64,000 nt of DNA from Microbacterium halimionae (lineage in GTDB: Bacteria; Actinomycetota; Actinomycetes; Actinomycetales; Microbacteriaceae): contig NZ_JAAOZB010000002.1 of the NCBI RefSeq assembly GCF_011761265.1, forward strand, positions 372,001 through 436,000, written 5' to 3'. Shown piece by piece: positions 1 through 10,318 of this stretch. The notes beneath the pieces are model-generated. The model saw only the letters and a program-made list of their open reading frames with translations. It was not told the DNA's origin and did not search any database. Numbering within the stretch: position 1 is the first letter of the stretch; every line of letters begins with the position of its first letter. A program made the translations under genes and the position numbers.

Positions 1-2937
1 ATGACGGTGGACGCGGTCCCTGAGCACACGAACGTGAACGGTGTGTGGGAGCCGATTGATGTTTCTGTCATCCCTGCGGCTGTGCCCGCGAATGTGGCGG
101 AGGACGCCACGAGTGTCTCTGGTCACGGCGGCGGTGTCGGTGCGCCAGCTACGACACGCACTGACGTCTTTCCGATTGTCGAAGAGCGCACAGTTGGCGA
201 CACCGTGGTGGACGACGAGGTCACAGACGACGGTGAAGATCCTGAGGATGAAGGCGGCGGGGCCATCGATATCGATACGGAGTCGATGCTCGGCGTCGCC
301 GCTCCGGTGTTTCCACTCTGGTTCAACCCGGGTGGCGACGCAGGTGAAGGGCTTCCGCTCGGCGTCGTTGAACGTGACGACGCATGGGTCAAGTTGTGGT
401 TTCCGCTTCCGCTACCAGAGCCCACGCTTGATGACAGGTTTGTGACGTACGAACTCGCCGCCGGGGCGCGCCTGATTGTCGCGGTGATGGTCGATGGATC
501 GGGATTCCGACCCGTGGTCGAACTGGATACGCCGGAGGCCGCCGACTGGTTGGAGGACGAACTTTCGTTGGCACGTGAAGAGCGCGGATTGCCCGGGTCT
601 GGTCTGCAGATGCCATTCGAGGTCGAGGCTTCTGACGGGGTGAGCATGCAGGGAGTAGAGGACACCGGGTTCGAGTTCGTCAATGAAAGCGGGGAGATCC
701 TCTTCTCCAGCCCGCCGTCGCTGATGTGGGACTCTAGCGCCGACGCGGCGGAAGATAGCGGGGAGGTGCGCGCGGAATTTCCTCTTCCCGGCGACCGATC
801 GCTCGTGATGCCGGTAGATGTCGTGGCAGGAGACGAGGGTGAGGGCACGGTCCTCGTGTCGCCAAATGAGGAGATGCTGTCGGATGCCGACACCGTCTGG
901 CCAGTGAGGATTGACCCGACGCTGGGTGGACGGACACCAACAGCATGGGTCGCGGTGCGCACAGGCGGCTATACCAGCGCGATTTACAAGTGGGCCGACA
1001 CGTCGTCCCGCGTCGGCGAGTCGATGGGGCACTGCTCCCTATCGTGGACCTCAGCATGTGTGACGACCTTCACATCGCGCCTGGTGTGGGAGTTCCGCGA
1101 CAGCGGCAGCAACTCCGTAGGAAGTTGGCTCGACAAACTTTCGGGATCCGACATTACCTCCGCGACATTCTCCGCCGACCCAGGACAACGTGGAAACTGC
1201 ACGTCAACCCGGACGGATGCTTACCAGACCGATGGGATCTCCAGTTCGCAGCAGAGCTGGAGCAGTATGGGTTTCCTCAAGTACGCCTCCAACATCACTG
1301 CTCCGCAAGGCGACGCATGCTCTGACTCCGGGGTGCGCCGAGAGTGGGACGTGAAGAGCGTCGTTGTCGACGGGTCTAACCAAAACTGGCCATCGGTGAC
1401 CATCGGTCTTAAAGCGAACAATGAGTCCAGCTCAAGCGGGTATAAGACGTACAAGAACGACGCGCGCCTCGACATCGTTTTCAACCGGGCACCGAATGTC
1501 CCGACGAGCGTAAAAATGACATCGCCCGCGCAATCGTGTGTGTCGGGTAGTAGTCGCCCCGTGTTGGCGACTACGACGCCGACTTTTTCTGCGGTTGCTT
1601 CGGACCCCGACGGCGGAAATGTCCGCGTTCGGTTTCAGGTATATATTCCGAGCCCAGAGTCAGAAGCCTGGAACAGCGGTGACCTTGCCGCGAAGGCTTC
1701 CGGGTCTACCTTCTCCGCAAAGGTCGCGTCTGGAAAACTCGTTGCCGGAAAGGTTTACCGCTATAGGGCGTACACGACTGACGGGGCGCGGCGATCGTCG
1801 TGGTCGTCGGCGTTCTGCGAGTTCACGGTCGATGTGACGAAACCGGCATCGCCGACGGTGACTCCCGTGCGCACCGGTGTTGCCGCGATTTACGACAGCG
1901 ATGTGGAGCGCGGTGGTGTCGGCGTGGCAGGAAAGTTCACCATCAGCCGCGGCAACTCAAGCGATGTAACGCAGTTTAAATACTCGTTCAACAACACCTC
2001 GCTAACCTCAACAGCCACGCCGAACACCTCGGGTACCGCGCAGATTGCGTTCACACCCACTACGGCCGGACCTGTGACGTTGCGGGTGTCGAGCCGCGAC
2101 AAGGCCGGAAATGAATCACCACCGACCACCTACGTGTTTGACGTAGCCGCGGCGAAAGAAGATGCAATCTGGATGCTCGACGAAGGCGAGGGTGACGTCG
2201 CCGCCGACGCGAGCGGCACCACTCCCGCCCGTGACCTCGAAGTATCCGGTGCCGGCTGGCTTGCGGGCCCGCATGATTTGTTTGGGTCGCGGCCAGGGGA
2301 TGGCTCGTTGAGTTTCGACGGAACGGACGACGTTGCCAGTACGGGCCCGGTAGTGGACACCAGTGAATCGTTCGTTGTCTCCGCATTCGTCTGGCTGAAT
2401 GCCGAGGCGACTAGTGCGGACGACTTCACCGCTGTTTCGCAGGACGGGATCGTCACATCCGCTTTTCAGCTGGGTTATTCCCAGTCCTGTCCAGACACGA
2501 CAGCTGGCTGCTGGTCGTTCCGGATGAGAGACGCGGACGCGGGCACCGCCCCTCTCACGTTCGTGAAATCGACGGTTCCTGGCGTTCGAGACGAGTGGGT
2601 CCATCTGGTCGCCGAACACGACGCCGCCACCAAGACGATGAGTATCTGGGTGTGCGAGATCGGTACCCCCGAGAGCCCCGCAACAGGTAACCCGGTTCAA
2701 ACTACGGTGCCGCGAGCAGCGGCTCCGTGGGACTCCACTGGCGCGTTCGTCCTGGGCCGGGGGTACTCCAACTCGGCCGTATCGAGCTGGTGGCCGGGGA
2801 AGATCGACAACGTTCGCGTATTTAAAGGCGAGGTCGTCGCTGAATCGAAGATCCGTCGCATGTGTCAGGGCGCGGAAGCCACCGACTTCGATAGTGACCT
2901 CGATGCCCTCGACCCGACCATCATCGAAGGCGAGTGA
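1..2937 (+). CDS. Secreted LamG-domain protein, 5' partial
   Basis: The frame is open from base 1 and the visible N-terminus has no signal peptide, so the true start lies upstream and the gene is partial. The visible 978 residues hold an acidic low-complexity stretch (about 60-95) and a beta-rich region (about 310-500) with Cys and Ser-rich segments resembling the DNRLRE-type domains of actinobacterial surface proteins. Fibronectin/Ig-like modules follow (about 500-710). The end (about 715-960) is a LamG/concanavalin-like domain with the typical opening WMLDEGEGDVAADASG. Proteins of this build commonly precede RHS/YD-repeat proteins in actinobacteria. Here the stop codon lies 2 bp before the RHS ATG, so the two are almost certainly co-transcribed and translationally coupled. 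I infer an extracellular adhesin or carbohydrate-binding partner; the substrate is unknown. Confidence 0.8.
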   Translation: MTVDAVPEHTNVNGVWEPIDVSVIPAAVPANVAEDATSVSGHGGGVGAPATTRTDVFPIVEERTVGDTVVDDEVTDDGEDPEDEGGGAIDIDTESMLGVAAPVFPLWFNPGGDAGEGLPLGVVERDDAWVKLWFPLPLPEPTLDDRFVTYELAAGARLIVAVMVDGSGFRPVVELDTPEAADWLEDELSLAREERGLPGSGLQMPFEVEASDGVSMQGVEDTGFEFVNESGEILFSSPPSLMWDSSADAAEDSGEVRAEFPLPGDRSLVMPVDVVAGDEGEGTVLVSPNEEMLSDADTVWPVRIDPTLGGRTPTAWVAVRTGGYTSAIYKWADTSSRVGESMGHCSLSWTSACVTTFTSRLVWEFRDSGSNSVGSWLDKLSGSDITSATFSADPGQRGNCTSTRTDAYQTDGISSSQQSWSSMGFLKYASNITAPQGDACSDSGVRREWDVKSVVVDGSNQNWPSVTIGLKANNESSSSGYKTYKNDARLDIVFNRAPNVPTSVKMTSPAQSCVSGSSRPVLATTTPTFSAVASDPDGGNVRVRFQVYIPSPESEAWNSGDLAAKASGSTFSAKVASGKLVAGKVYRYRAYTTDGARRSSWSSAFCEFTVDVTKPASPTVTPVRTGVAAIYDSDVERGGVGVAGKFTISRGNSSDVTQFKYSFNNTSLTSTATPNTSGTAQIAFTPTTAGPVTLRVSSRDKAGNESPPTTYVFDVAAAKEDAIWMLDEGEGDVAADASGTTPARDLEVSGAGWLAGPHDLFGSRPGDGSLSFDGTDDVASTGPVVDTSESFVVSAFVWLNAEATSADDFTAVSQDGIVTSAFQLGYSQSCPDTTAGCWSFRMRDADAGTAPLTFVKSTVPGVRDEWVHLVAEHDAATKTMSIWVCEIGTPESPATGNPVQTTVPRAAAPWDSTGAFVLGRGYSNSAVSSWWPGKIDNVRVFKGEVVAESKIRRMCQGAEATDFDSDLDALDPTIIEGE

Positions 2938-2939
2938 TC

Positions 2940-5900
2940 ATGTCTTACCGCACAGGCTCGGAACGCCACCCTTTTATGCGTCGCCTTCTCGACTCTCGGT
3001 TCTCGCTGGCTGCTGTCGCGACCGTGATGGTCGTGGTTCTTACCATCGATCCGTTCGCCACGGGGAGTGCCGCCAACGGTGTCGCGGGCACGGTTGACAC
3101 GGTCGAAGATCGCGCGACCAACCTGGCTGAGGCGCAGGCCGCTGTCGCGGAACCCGCTGCGGCCGAGGCGTCGGAGATTGTGGGCGACTGGCCCGAGCTT
3201 GAGGACAGCGTGCAGCCGGAGGCTCAGGCAACACTCCCGGATGCAGCGCAACAAACCGTGACGGTGCCCTCTGTCGACACCGCAACGGTCGATCTCGGCG
3301 GGATGGACGTCAACATCGCCGCCGCAAGCAGCGGAGGCTCCCCGGAGGCAGTGAAACTTCGTGTGGAGGACTCGTCTGTCGCCGAATCAGTGGGTGTCAC
3401 GGGTGTCCTCATCGACGTCGCCCAGGTGGATTCTACCGAGGTGATCGACGGTGCGCAGATCGACCTCACGGTGTCGTACGAAAATTTCAGTGGTCTTGTT
3501 GGTGGGGACTGGGCGTCCCGATTGCGGCTGGTCTTCGTGCCCGAGTGCGCGGTAGAAACCCCTGACATTGAGGCTTGCCAGTTCTCCCCTCTCGCCTCAA
3601 CGAACGACGAGGAGGCGCAGACGGTGACCGGCACGGTGCCGGTCGACTCGGAACCCGGCGCCATGGGATTCGGGATGGGTGCACGGCAGGCGCGTTCTTC
3701 ATCCGGTACCGGGTCGGTGGCGCTGATGGCAGGAGTATCGGGTTCGGCCGGTGATTGGTCTAAGTCAGGGCTACCGGCGTCGTCCTCGTGGGGAACTTCC
3801 GGCAACACCGGTGCGTTCACGTGGTCCTATCCCTTGGCCGTCCCGGTTCCTGAAGCAGGCCCAGCACCGGAACTCACTCTCTCGTACTCATCTGCTGTCT
3901 CCGATGGTCGTGTGCCGTCGGCCAACAATCAGTCGGGTTGGATCGGCGAGGGATTTGATCTGACCTCGAGCTACATCGAGCGCCAGTACGAATCGTGCAC
4001 TACAGACTCCGAACGTCCTGGCGCGAATAACGCAAACCGTGAATCTGGCGACCTCTGCTGGGGCCGAGAGAATGCCACTCTCGTGTTCAAAGGCGCCTCA
4101 TTGCCGCTTGTCTACGATGCGGCCGCCGATGTGTGGCACTCAAAAATTGACGACGGTACCCGGGTGCAGCGCACTAACGGAGGCTGGAACGGGGTGGATG
4201 GCGGCGAATACTGGAAGGTCACTACCCCGGACGGCACTCAGTACACGTTCGGTCGGGGAAAGACCTCCGAAAACGGTGCCGACCTCAAGTCCGCGTGGAC
4301 AGTCCCTGTGTACGGCAACCACGCAGGTGAGCCCTGTCATGCCGCAGGTTACGCGGAATCCGACTGCAGTCAGGTCTGGCGTTGGAACCTCGATCACGTG
4401 GTCGACCCGTCCGGAAACACCATGACGTACACGTACGCCACCGAGACAAACAACTATGTCGCCGACTACATGCACAACGATGACTGGGACACCACGGGCT
4501 ACATTTCCGGGGGCCACATTGTCCGCATCGACTACGGCACGCGCACTGGATCTACCGCGAGCGCGCCTTACCGAGTCGCGTTCACGACCCAAGCACGTTG
4601 CCTCACCAATTTTGTAAATCCTGCTTCGCTGTGTGAGGGCGGACACACCGAGTCGGACAAGTCAAAATGGCCCGATACGCCGCGGGATCTGCAGTGCACA
4701 GCAACTGCAGATGACTGCATGAATGTCGTCCCTGTCTTCTTCGATACCACCAGGCTCAGCAATGTCACCGCGCAAGCATGGGATGGTTCCAGCTACCGCG
4801 ATATCGACTCGTGGGCATTCGGCGGCCGATTCGTGGGTGAAAGCGACTTCGATCCGGTAGAGACATCTCGGTCGGTCGTGCTGCGTGTCGATAAGATCAC
4901 CCGAACCGCACGCGCTGGCACCACGAGTACCAGTGATGACATCTCTTTGCAGCCGGTCCGATTCGCCTACGATTCACTTCCGAACCGTGTTGATACCGCA
5001 ACCGACGGGCAGTCAGGGTTGTGGCGCCCGCGCGTTATCCAAGTTCGCACCGATGCGGGCGCTCAGATAAGCGTCAGCTACCGCACAGAATGCACTCCTG
5101 AATCGTTGCCCGCCTCCAGCGACGCCGCGCAAAGCGCCAACGCCGCCCTCTGCTACCTCGTGCGCTGGCAACCCGATGGTGAACTCCAACCGGCCGACCA
5201 CTGGTTTCACAAATATGTCGTCGAAAGCATGGTTGAAGACGGTGCCCCCCATGTGGCGGGTTCGAGTGACCTCATCACTGGCTCGCAATCCAAAGTCACC
5301 CGATACAACTATCTCGGTGGGGCGAAGTGGGTGAAGCCAACTGGGCCGATGGTGGACGCCTCAAAAGTCACTTATACCGATTTCCGGGGCTTTGCTCGAG
5401 TGGACACGGTCGTTGGCGAAGGTGAGGAGCAAGCCACCACCGAGCGGGCGACGTACCTGCGCGGAACTGGCGGCACCCTCACAGCAGGACCCGCAGGCAA
5501 TACCGTCTCCGTTGTCGACGTCGAAGAGTTCGCCGGTACGGTATTCAGCACCGAGACCCTCAACGGCTCGAAGACGATTACCCAGTCGATCACCAAACCC
5601 GGCACTCCCGTCACGGTCGCAACCGGTACCGGGGTGACGTCGAAGCGGATACCCTCGACCACCACGTACGGGTTTACCTTCGATGGGGGTGGAGCGCTTG
5701 AACACCGGACTTCGTCAACGATTACTAACGACAGCGCCGGCCTGCCGGTTACGGTCGAAGACCGTGGCGACCTCACAAAGAGCACCGACGACATCTGCAC
5801 GAAGACCACATATCGACGCGATCAGGCGTACCTGGGTGCGCACATGCTCGCTTTCGCTTCGAAGACCGAAACATTTGAAGCGGCCTGTGCCTCCGCAGCA

Positions 5901-8900
5901 GCCGCGAACCTTCTCACTCGTGACACCGCCACCTACGACACGCTAGGACGCGCCCTTTCCACAGCATCGGTGGATCCGGCGAACGCCTCGGTGAACGTCA
6001 CCCGAGCGACTTACACCTATGACGTCTACGGGCGCGTCACATCGGTGAAAGATGCCGCGGGCAACAAAACAACCACCGACTACACCGCATCGGCTGGGGG
6101 ACAAGTTTCAAAGGTGACGACTACCTCGCCCGACCCTGACGGCACGGGGCCGCTGCCGAAGTTCGTTTCTGTCCAGACGCTGAGCCCGCTTACCGGGCAG
6201 CCGATCTCGATGACCGATCAGAACGGCCTGGTCACCACCGCAACCTACGACGCGTTGGGCCGACCCACCTCGATCCGCTACCCACAGCACGCAGACGCGC
6301 CGCACCCCTCTCTCGAATACGAGTACACAGTGTCGCCGAACGGCCTCAACGCTGTCGTGACACGCAGCCTCGCTGTCGACGGTAAGAACCAGCATTCTTC
6401 CGTCATTTTGTATGACGGATTGCTGCGTCCTTTCCAGCAACAGGTGGAAGGCGCCAACGCGACGCTCGCCGACCGGGGCCGGATGGTCTCGCATATCTTC
6501 TATGATTCGCTCGGTCGCGTGGAGTCGCGCACTTCCGCGTGGCATGTGAAGGGTGCGCCCGAGGCGTCTCCTGAACCGCCACCTGCCGTGCCTCCGGCGT
6601 CGACATCGTATGAGTACGACGGTGCCGGGCGGGTGACCGCCGAGATTTTGTGGGTCGGCACTGAATCCAACCCCGAGTACGAGATGTGGCGGAGCACCAC
6701 CGTCTACGACGGCGCCAATACACTCACGATTCCCGCAGATGGGGGAACGCCGACCGAGACGATCATCGATGCGCGAGGTCGTGCCATCGAATTGCGCGAA
6801 TACGTCCGAGACCCGCGGGCCGACGCAGACGCAGATACCGCCGCTGAGATCCGTGCACTCACGTCTCATACCACCACGTATGGGTACAACGGGGCCAGTG
6901 AATTGACCACGCTCACGAATCCGACCGGGGATGTTTGGAGCTATGAGTACGACCGCGCAGGGCAACTTCTTTCCCAAACCGATCCCGACAGTGGCAAGAG
7001 CAGCACGACGTACACCGTTCTAGGTCAGGTCGCGACACAGACCAATGCGAACGAGGAAACGCTGGTCTATACGTACGACGCGCTCGGTCGTGTGACGGAG
7101 CTTCGAGACGGTGACGGCACGCGCCGAGCCTCCTGGTCTTTCGATGTCACGCCTCTGGCTGGTGGTGGTGGTGACACTGCGCTCGGACAACCCAGCTCCA
7201 CCATCCGCGTCGTTGACGGTCTCGAATACACAACCACATACGGCGAGTACGACACCGCGTACCAGGCGACGACGGTGAGGACAAGCCTTCCCGAAAGTCC
7301 CGGACTTCACACCCTGTCGGGGGAATCGTTCGATACGCAGATTGCGTACACGGAGGACGGGCAGGTCGCTCAGATCACCTACCCCGAAGTCACTGACGGC
7401 GACAGTATTGTGCTCGGCAAAGAAACCGTCACGACGATGTTCGATGAGGCCTCTATGCCCTCTTGGATGAGCGGCGGATTCGGGTGGGGCACCTACGTTG
7501 CCGATGCGCAGTGGAACTCGGACGCCACACCTGCCGTGCAAGACCTCGGTACTACGTACGGGGCTGCTGTCTCCTACGACTGGGAAATTGGTACGCAGAG
7601 GCTTGCGAGTATTCGGCTGGATCGTGAACGCGTCAGCGGCACAGAAGTCGCCCTGGAATATGGGTATGACGACGCCGGAAACGTCACGAGCATCAGCGAC
7701 TTGCCGACCGCAGCGCGCGTGTCTAATCAAGCCGATGTGCAGTGCTTTGACTATGACGGACTGCGGCGGTTGGAAACGGCGTGGACAGAAGGCGCGCCGG
7801 GCTGCGAGTCCGTGCCTCGGTCGACGTCTGATGTTGGTGGGTATTCGCCGTACTGGATCGACTATACGTATGACGTGCTCGGGAACCGTACCCAGCAGAC
7901 CAGCTTTGACGGGGCCGACACGACGGTTACCGAGTACACCCATGGCGGCGGCGGCGCTGGTCCTCACCAGCTGACGGAGATGGTCGAGACCACGGGACAA
8001 CTGACCACGGTGGTCGGGTTTGACTGGGATGCCGCGGGAAACCAGACGTCTCGCACCGTGGACGGAGCATTGCAGACGCTCACGTGGGACGCCGAAGGCG
8101 AGCTTGCCTCGATCGCCGGCGCTGAGACGGACGTCGCCAACGTCTACGACGCGTCCGGTGAGCGGTTAGTCCGCGTCGACGACGGAGCAGCAACTGTCTA
8201 CCTCCCCGGCGGGCAGGAAGTGACCGCGACCGACGAGAAGGTCACCGCGACCCGCTGGTACAGCTTCGCAGGCACAACTGTTGCTGTCCGCACCGGAACG
8301 GGCCTCGGGGGTGTGTCCAGTGTCGTTTCCGACGCGAACGGCACCCCCGTCGCTTATGTGCATAACACCGATTGGGCGGCAGGTGTGCAGCGGGTGCGCA
8401 CGGAACCGTTCGGTGATGCGCGCGCTGGTGAGGCTGGCCAGGTCGAAGGTCGCGGATATCTTGGCGCTCCCGCCGATACGACAGGCTTGACGTTGCTCGG
8501 TGCAAGGTATTACGACTCTGCCACGGGCACCTTCATCAGTCCCGATCCACTGTTGGATCCCGGTGTGCCGGCGCAACTCAACGCCTATGTCTATTCCGGG
8601 AACAATCCGATTACCTGGTCGGATCCGTCAGGGTTGAGTTGGCTTGGCGACGCATGGAACAACGTCACCAAGTGGGTCGACAAGAACAAGTCTGTGATCG
8701 CGGGTGTCGTGGTCGGTGTGGCCGTTACCGCGGGATGTTTGGCTGTCACCGGGGGTGTCGGAAGCGTTGCGTGTGCCGTCGCGGGTGGTGCTGCCGGGGC
8801 CGCGGTCAGCAATATCTGGAGGCAGAAGGAGTCGGGTAAACCCTTCAACTGGGGGAGCTTCGCCGCCGAGACCGCTATGGGCGGGGCTCTGGGGTTGCTC

Positions 8901-9902
8901 GGCCCAGCCGCGGGCGCTGCTGCGCGAGCTTTCGCGCCTGCAGCGTCTGCTGTGGTCCGCACAGTTTCGAACGCGATCAGTGCAGGCGCGGGCAAAGCCG
9001 GAACAGTGTTCAAACCCGCGATGTCGGCCACCGCGAGTCGTGCCGCGAACGCCTCCGCGACCCGATCTGCCACCCAAGCCACGTCCGGTGCGCGGAACAG
9101 CTCTACATCGATGGCATCCTGTGCGATCAACAGTTTCGTGCCCGGTACCCTCGTTCTGCTCGCTGACGGCACACGTACTGCGATCGAAAACATCCGGGTC
9201 GGTGACCTAGTGCTCGCAACCGACCCGGAAACCGGAGAATCAAGCGCTGAACCGGTCAACGTCACCATCACCGGAACGGGCGAGAAAGATCTCGTGACCA
9301 TCGCCGTCATGTCAGATGACGGCTCGGCAGGCGAAGTCACGGCCACCGCCGGCCACCCCTTCTGGGTCGCAGACAAGAGCGAGTGGGTCGAAGCGGGAGA
9401 ACTGCAGTCCGGCCAGTGGTTGCGTACCTCTAACGGCACATGGGTTCAGATCACTGCGATCGAACACGACCACAGGGAACAGGCGGTCTACAATCTCACC
9501 GTCGAGGCAACCCACACGTACTACGTATACGCGGGCGAAGCTGAAGCACTCGCGCACAACTGTGGCGGCGCAGCAGGGATGGGTGCAGAGAAGACATTTC
9601 AGACTTACACGAAGTTCAATGCGAAGACTGGGCAGGTCTACGTCGGTCGCACCAGTGGATACGGTAACTCGCGTGTGAATGTTGCTCGGCGCGACTCGCG
9701 CCACGCTTATAATGAATCCGGCTTCGGACCCGCGAGATTAGAAAAATCGGGGAGTTACGAAGCCGTCCGAGGTCGTGAACAACAGCTGATCGAGTCGTAC
9801 CGTAGCCTAGGTTTGTCTGCAAACAAGATCAACGGGATAAGCCCGTCCAATCCTCGGTTGCAGACATACATGAATGCGGCGCGGAACGAGTTCGGGGAGT
9901 AA
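2940..9902 (+). CDS. Secreted RHS/YD-repeat polymorphic toxin with HINT and GIY-YIG-like tip
   Basis: This 2,320-residue protein has an N-terminal signal (about residues 10-40: basic RR, then a hydrophobic stretch). A beta-rich section comes next, then many YD repeats (YEYDGAGRV, YTYDALGRV, YDYDGLRRL types). The RHS-associated core is near residue 1855 (GARYYDSATGTFISPDPL, then NPITWSDPSG), followed by a Gly/Ala-rich hydrophobic linker. A HINT domain starts at Cys2061 (CAINSFVPGTLV) and ends at HN-Cys2208. The last ~115 residues are the variable tip: TYT (Tyr2223), then YVGRT at Tyr2234, then conserved-looking Arg/His and a REQQLIESY helix. This fits a GIY-YIG/URI nuclease fold. Known RHS toxins encapsulate and release the tip; nuclease activity here is inference. 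ATG 2940 has AAGG 9 bases upstream; GTG 2934 is an alternative start that overlaps the previous stop. Confidence 0.88.
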   Translation: MSYRTGSERHPFMRRLLDSRFSLAAVATVMVVVLTIDPFATGSAANGVAGTVDTVEDRATNLAEAQAAVAEPAAAEASEIVGDWPELEDSVQPEAQATLPDAAQQTVTVPSVDTATVDLGGMDVNIAAASSGGSPEAVKLRVEDSSVAESVGVTGVLIDVAQVDSTEVIDGAQIDLTVSYENFSGLVGGDWASRLRLVFVPECAVETPDIEACQFSPLASTNDEEAQTVTGTVPVDSEPGAMGFGMGARQARSSSGTGSVALMAGVSGSAGDWSKSGLPASSSWGTSGNTGAFTWSYPLAVPVPEAGPAPELTLSYSSAVSDGRVPSANNQSGWIGEGFDLTSSYIERQYESCTTDSERPGANNANRESGDLCWGRENATLVFKGASLPLVYDAAADVWHSKIDDGTRVQRTNGGWNGVDGGEYWKVTTPDGTQYTFGRGKTSENGADLKSAWTVPVYGNHAGEPCHAAGYAESDCSQVWRWNLDHVVDPSGNTMTYTYATETNNYVADYMHNDDWDTTGYISGGHIVRIDYGTRTGSTASAPYRVAFTTQARCLTNFVNPASLCEGGHTESDKSKWPDTPRDLQCTATADDCMNVVPVFFDTTRLSNVTAQAWDGSSYRDIDSWAFGGRFVGESDFDPVETSRSVVLRVDKITRTARAGTTSTSDDISLQPVRFAYDSLPNRVDTATDGQSGLWRPRVIQVRTDAGAQISVSYRTECTPESLPASSDAAQSANAALCYLVRWQPDGELQPADHWFHKYVVESMVEDGAPHVAGSSDLITGSQSKVTRYNYLGGAKWVKPTGPMVDASKVTYTDFRGFARVDTVVGEGEEQATTERATYLRGTGGTLTAGPAGNTVSVVDVEEFAGTVFSTETLNGSKTITQSITKPGTPVTVATGTGVTSKRIPSTTTYGFTFDGGGALEHRTSSTITNDSAGLPVTVEDRGDLTKSTDDICTKTTYRRDQAYLGAHMLAFASKTETFEAACASAAAANLLTRDTATYDTLGRALSTASVDPANASVNVTRATYTYDVYGRVTSVKDAAGNKTTTDYTASAGGQVSKVTTTSPDPDGTGPLPKFVSVQTLSPLTGQPISMTDQNGLVTTATYDALGRPTSIRYPQHADAPHPSLEYEYTVSPNGLNAVVTRSLAVDGKNQHSSVILYDGLLRPFQQQVEGANATLADRGRMVSHIFYDSLGRVESRTSAWHVKGAPEASPEPPPAVPPASTSYEYDGAGRVTAEILWVGTESNPEYEMWRSTTVYDGANTLTIPADGGTPTETIIDARGRAIELREYVRDPRADADADTAAEIRALTSHTTTYGYNGASELTTLTNPTGDVWSYEYDRAGQLLSQTDPDSGKSSTTYTVLGQVATQTNANEETLVYTYDALGRVTELRDGDGTRRASWSFDVTPLAGGGGDTALGQPSSTIRVVDGLEYTTTYGEYDTAYQATTVRTSLPESPGLHTLSGESFDTQIAYTEDGQVAQITYPEVTDGDSIVLGKETVTTMFDEASMPSWMSGGFGWGTYVADAQWNSDATPAVQDLGTTYGAAVSYDWEIGTQRLASIRLDRERVSGTEVALEYGYDDAGNVTSISDLPTAARVSNQADVQCFDYDGLRRLETAWTEGAPGCESVPRSTSDVGGYSPYWIDYTYDVLGNRTQQTSFDGADTTVTEYTHGGGGAGPHQLTEMVETTGQLTTVVGFDWDAAGNQTSRTVDGALQTLTWDAEGELASIAGAETDVANVYDASGERLVRVDDGAATVYLPGGQEVTATDEKVTATRWYSFAGTTVAVRTGTGLGGVSSVVSDANGTPVAYVHNTDWAAGVQRVRTEPFGDARAGEAGQVEGRGYLGAPADTTGLTLLGARYYDSATGTFISPDPLLDPGVPAQLNAYVYSGNNPITWSDPSGLSWLGDAWNNVTKWVDKNKSVIAGVVVGVAVTAGCLAVTGGVGSVACAVAGGAAGAAVSNIWRQKESGKPFNWGSFAAETAMGGALGLLGPAAGAAARAFAPAASAVVRTVSNAISAGAGKAGTVFKPAMSATASRAANASATRSATQATSGARNSSTSMASCAINSFVPGTLVLLADGTRTAIENIRVGDLVLATDPETGESSAEPVNVTITGTGEKDLVTIAVMSDDGSAGEVTATAGHPFWVADKSEWVEAGELQSGQWLRTSNGTWVQITAIEHDHREQAVYNLTVEATHTYYVYAGEAEALAHNCGGAAGMGAEKTFQTYTKFNAKTGQVYVGRTSGYGNSRVNVARRDSRHAYNESGFGPARLEKSGSYEAVRGREQQLIESYRSLGLSANKINGISPSNPRLQTYMNAARNEFGE

Positions 9903-9904
9903 AA

Positions 9905-10318
9905 GTGGGGCGCAGAAGGCCTGTTGTGGGGTCGGTGGTTCAATTTCCGCTTCCGGGTGGAGGGTTCGCATACGGGCGTGTGTTGAGGGATGCATCCGTT
10001 GCGTTCTACTCCACGAGATCGAACGAACCGGGCATGCCGCCGATAGGTGAGCGTGAGTACGAGTTCGTCGTTGGTGTGTATGACGATGTTCTCCGTGCGG
10101 AGGACGTGCCTGTCGTTGGCTATGACCCTGGTGTGGGGCCGGAGGATGAGTGGCCTCCGCCTAATGTGATCCGTGACGCTCTTACGGGGAAGCCGACGAT
10201 CTACCACCACGGCACGATATCAAAAGCGAACGAGGACCAAGTAGTTGGCCTCGAGCCGGCCGCGGTGTGGGCTCGGTGGCACCTTATCGAGCGTCTTGTG
10301 GGTGGGTCAGCACCGTAA
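9905..10318 (+). CDS. Probable Imm26-type immunity protein
   Basis: This 137-residue cytoplasmic protein begins with GTG only 2 bp after the RHS stop. Its opening PVVGSVVQFPLPGGGFAYGRVL followed by AFY matches the pattern of the Imm26 immunity family (G-D/S-V-F-x-I-P-L-x-D-G-x-Y-A-Y-G-R-V-L). It has no signal or membrane segment. Its position directly behind a polymorphic-toxin tip, and the expectation that such genes neutralise the cognate tip, make it the likely antidote to the GIY-YIG-like domain. Binding is inferred, not shown. The family match is by eye. Confidence 0.72.
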   Translation: MGRRRPVVGSVVQFPLPGGGFAYGRVLRDASVAFYSTRSNEPGMPPIGEREYEFVVGVYDDVLRAEDVPVVGYDPGVGPEDEWPPPNVIRDALTGKPTIYHHGTISKANEDQVVGLEPAAVWARWHLIERLVGGSAP

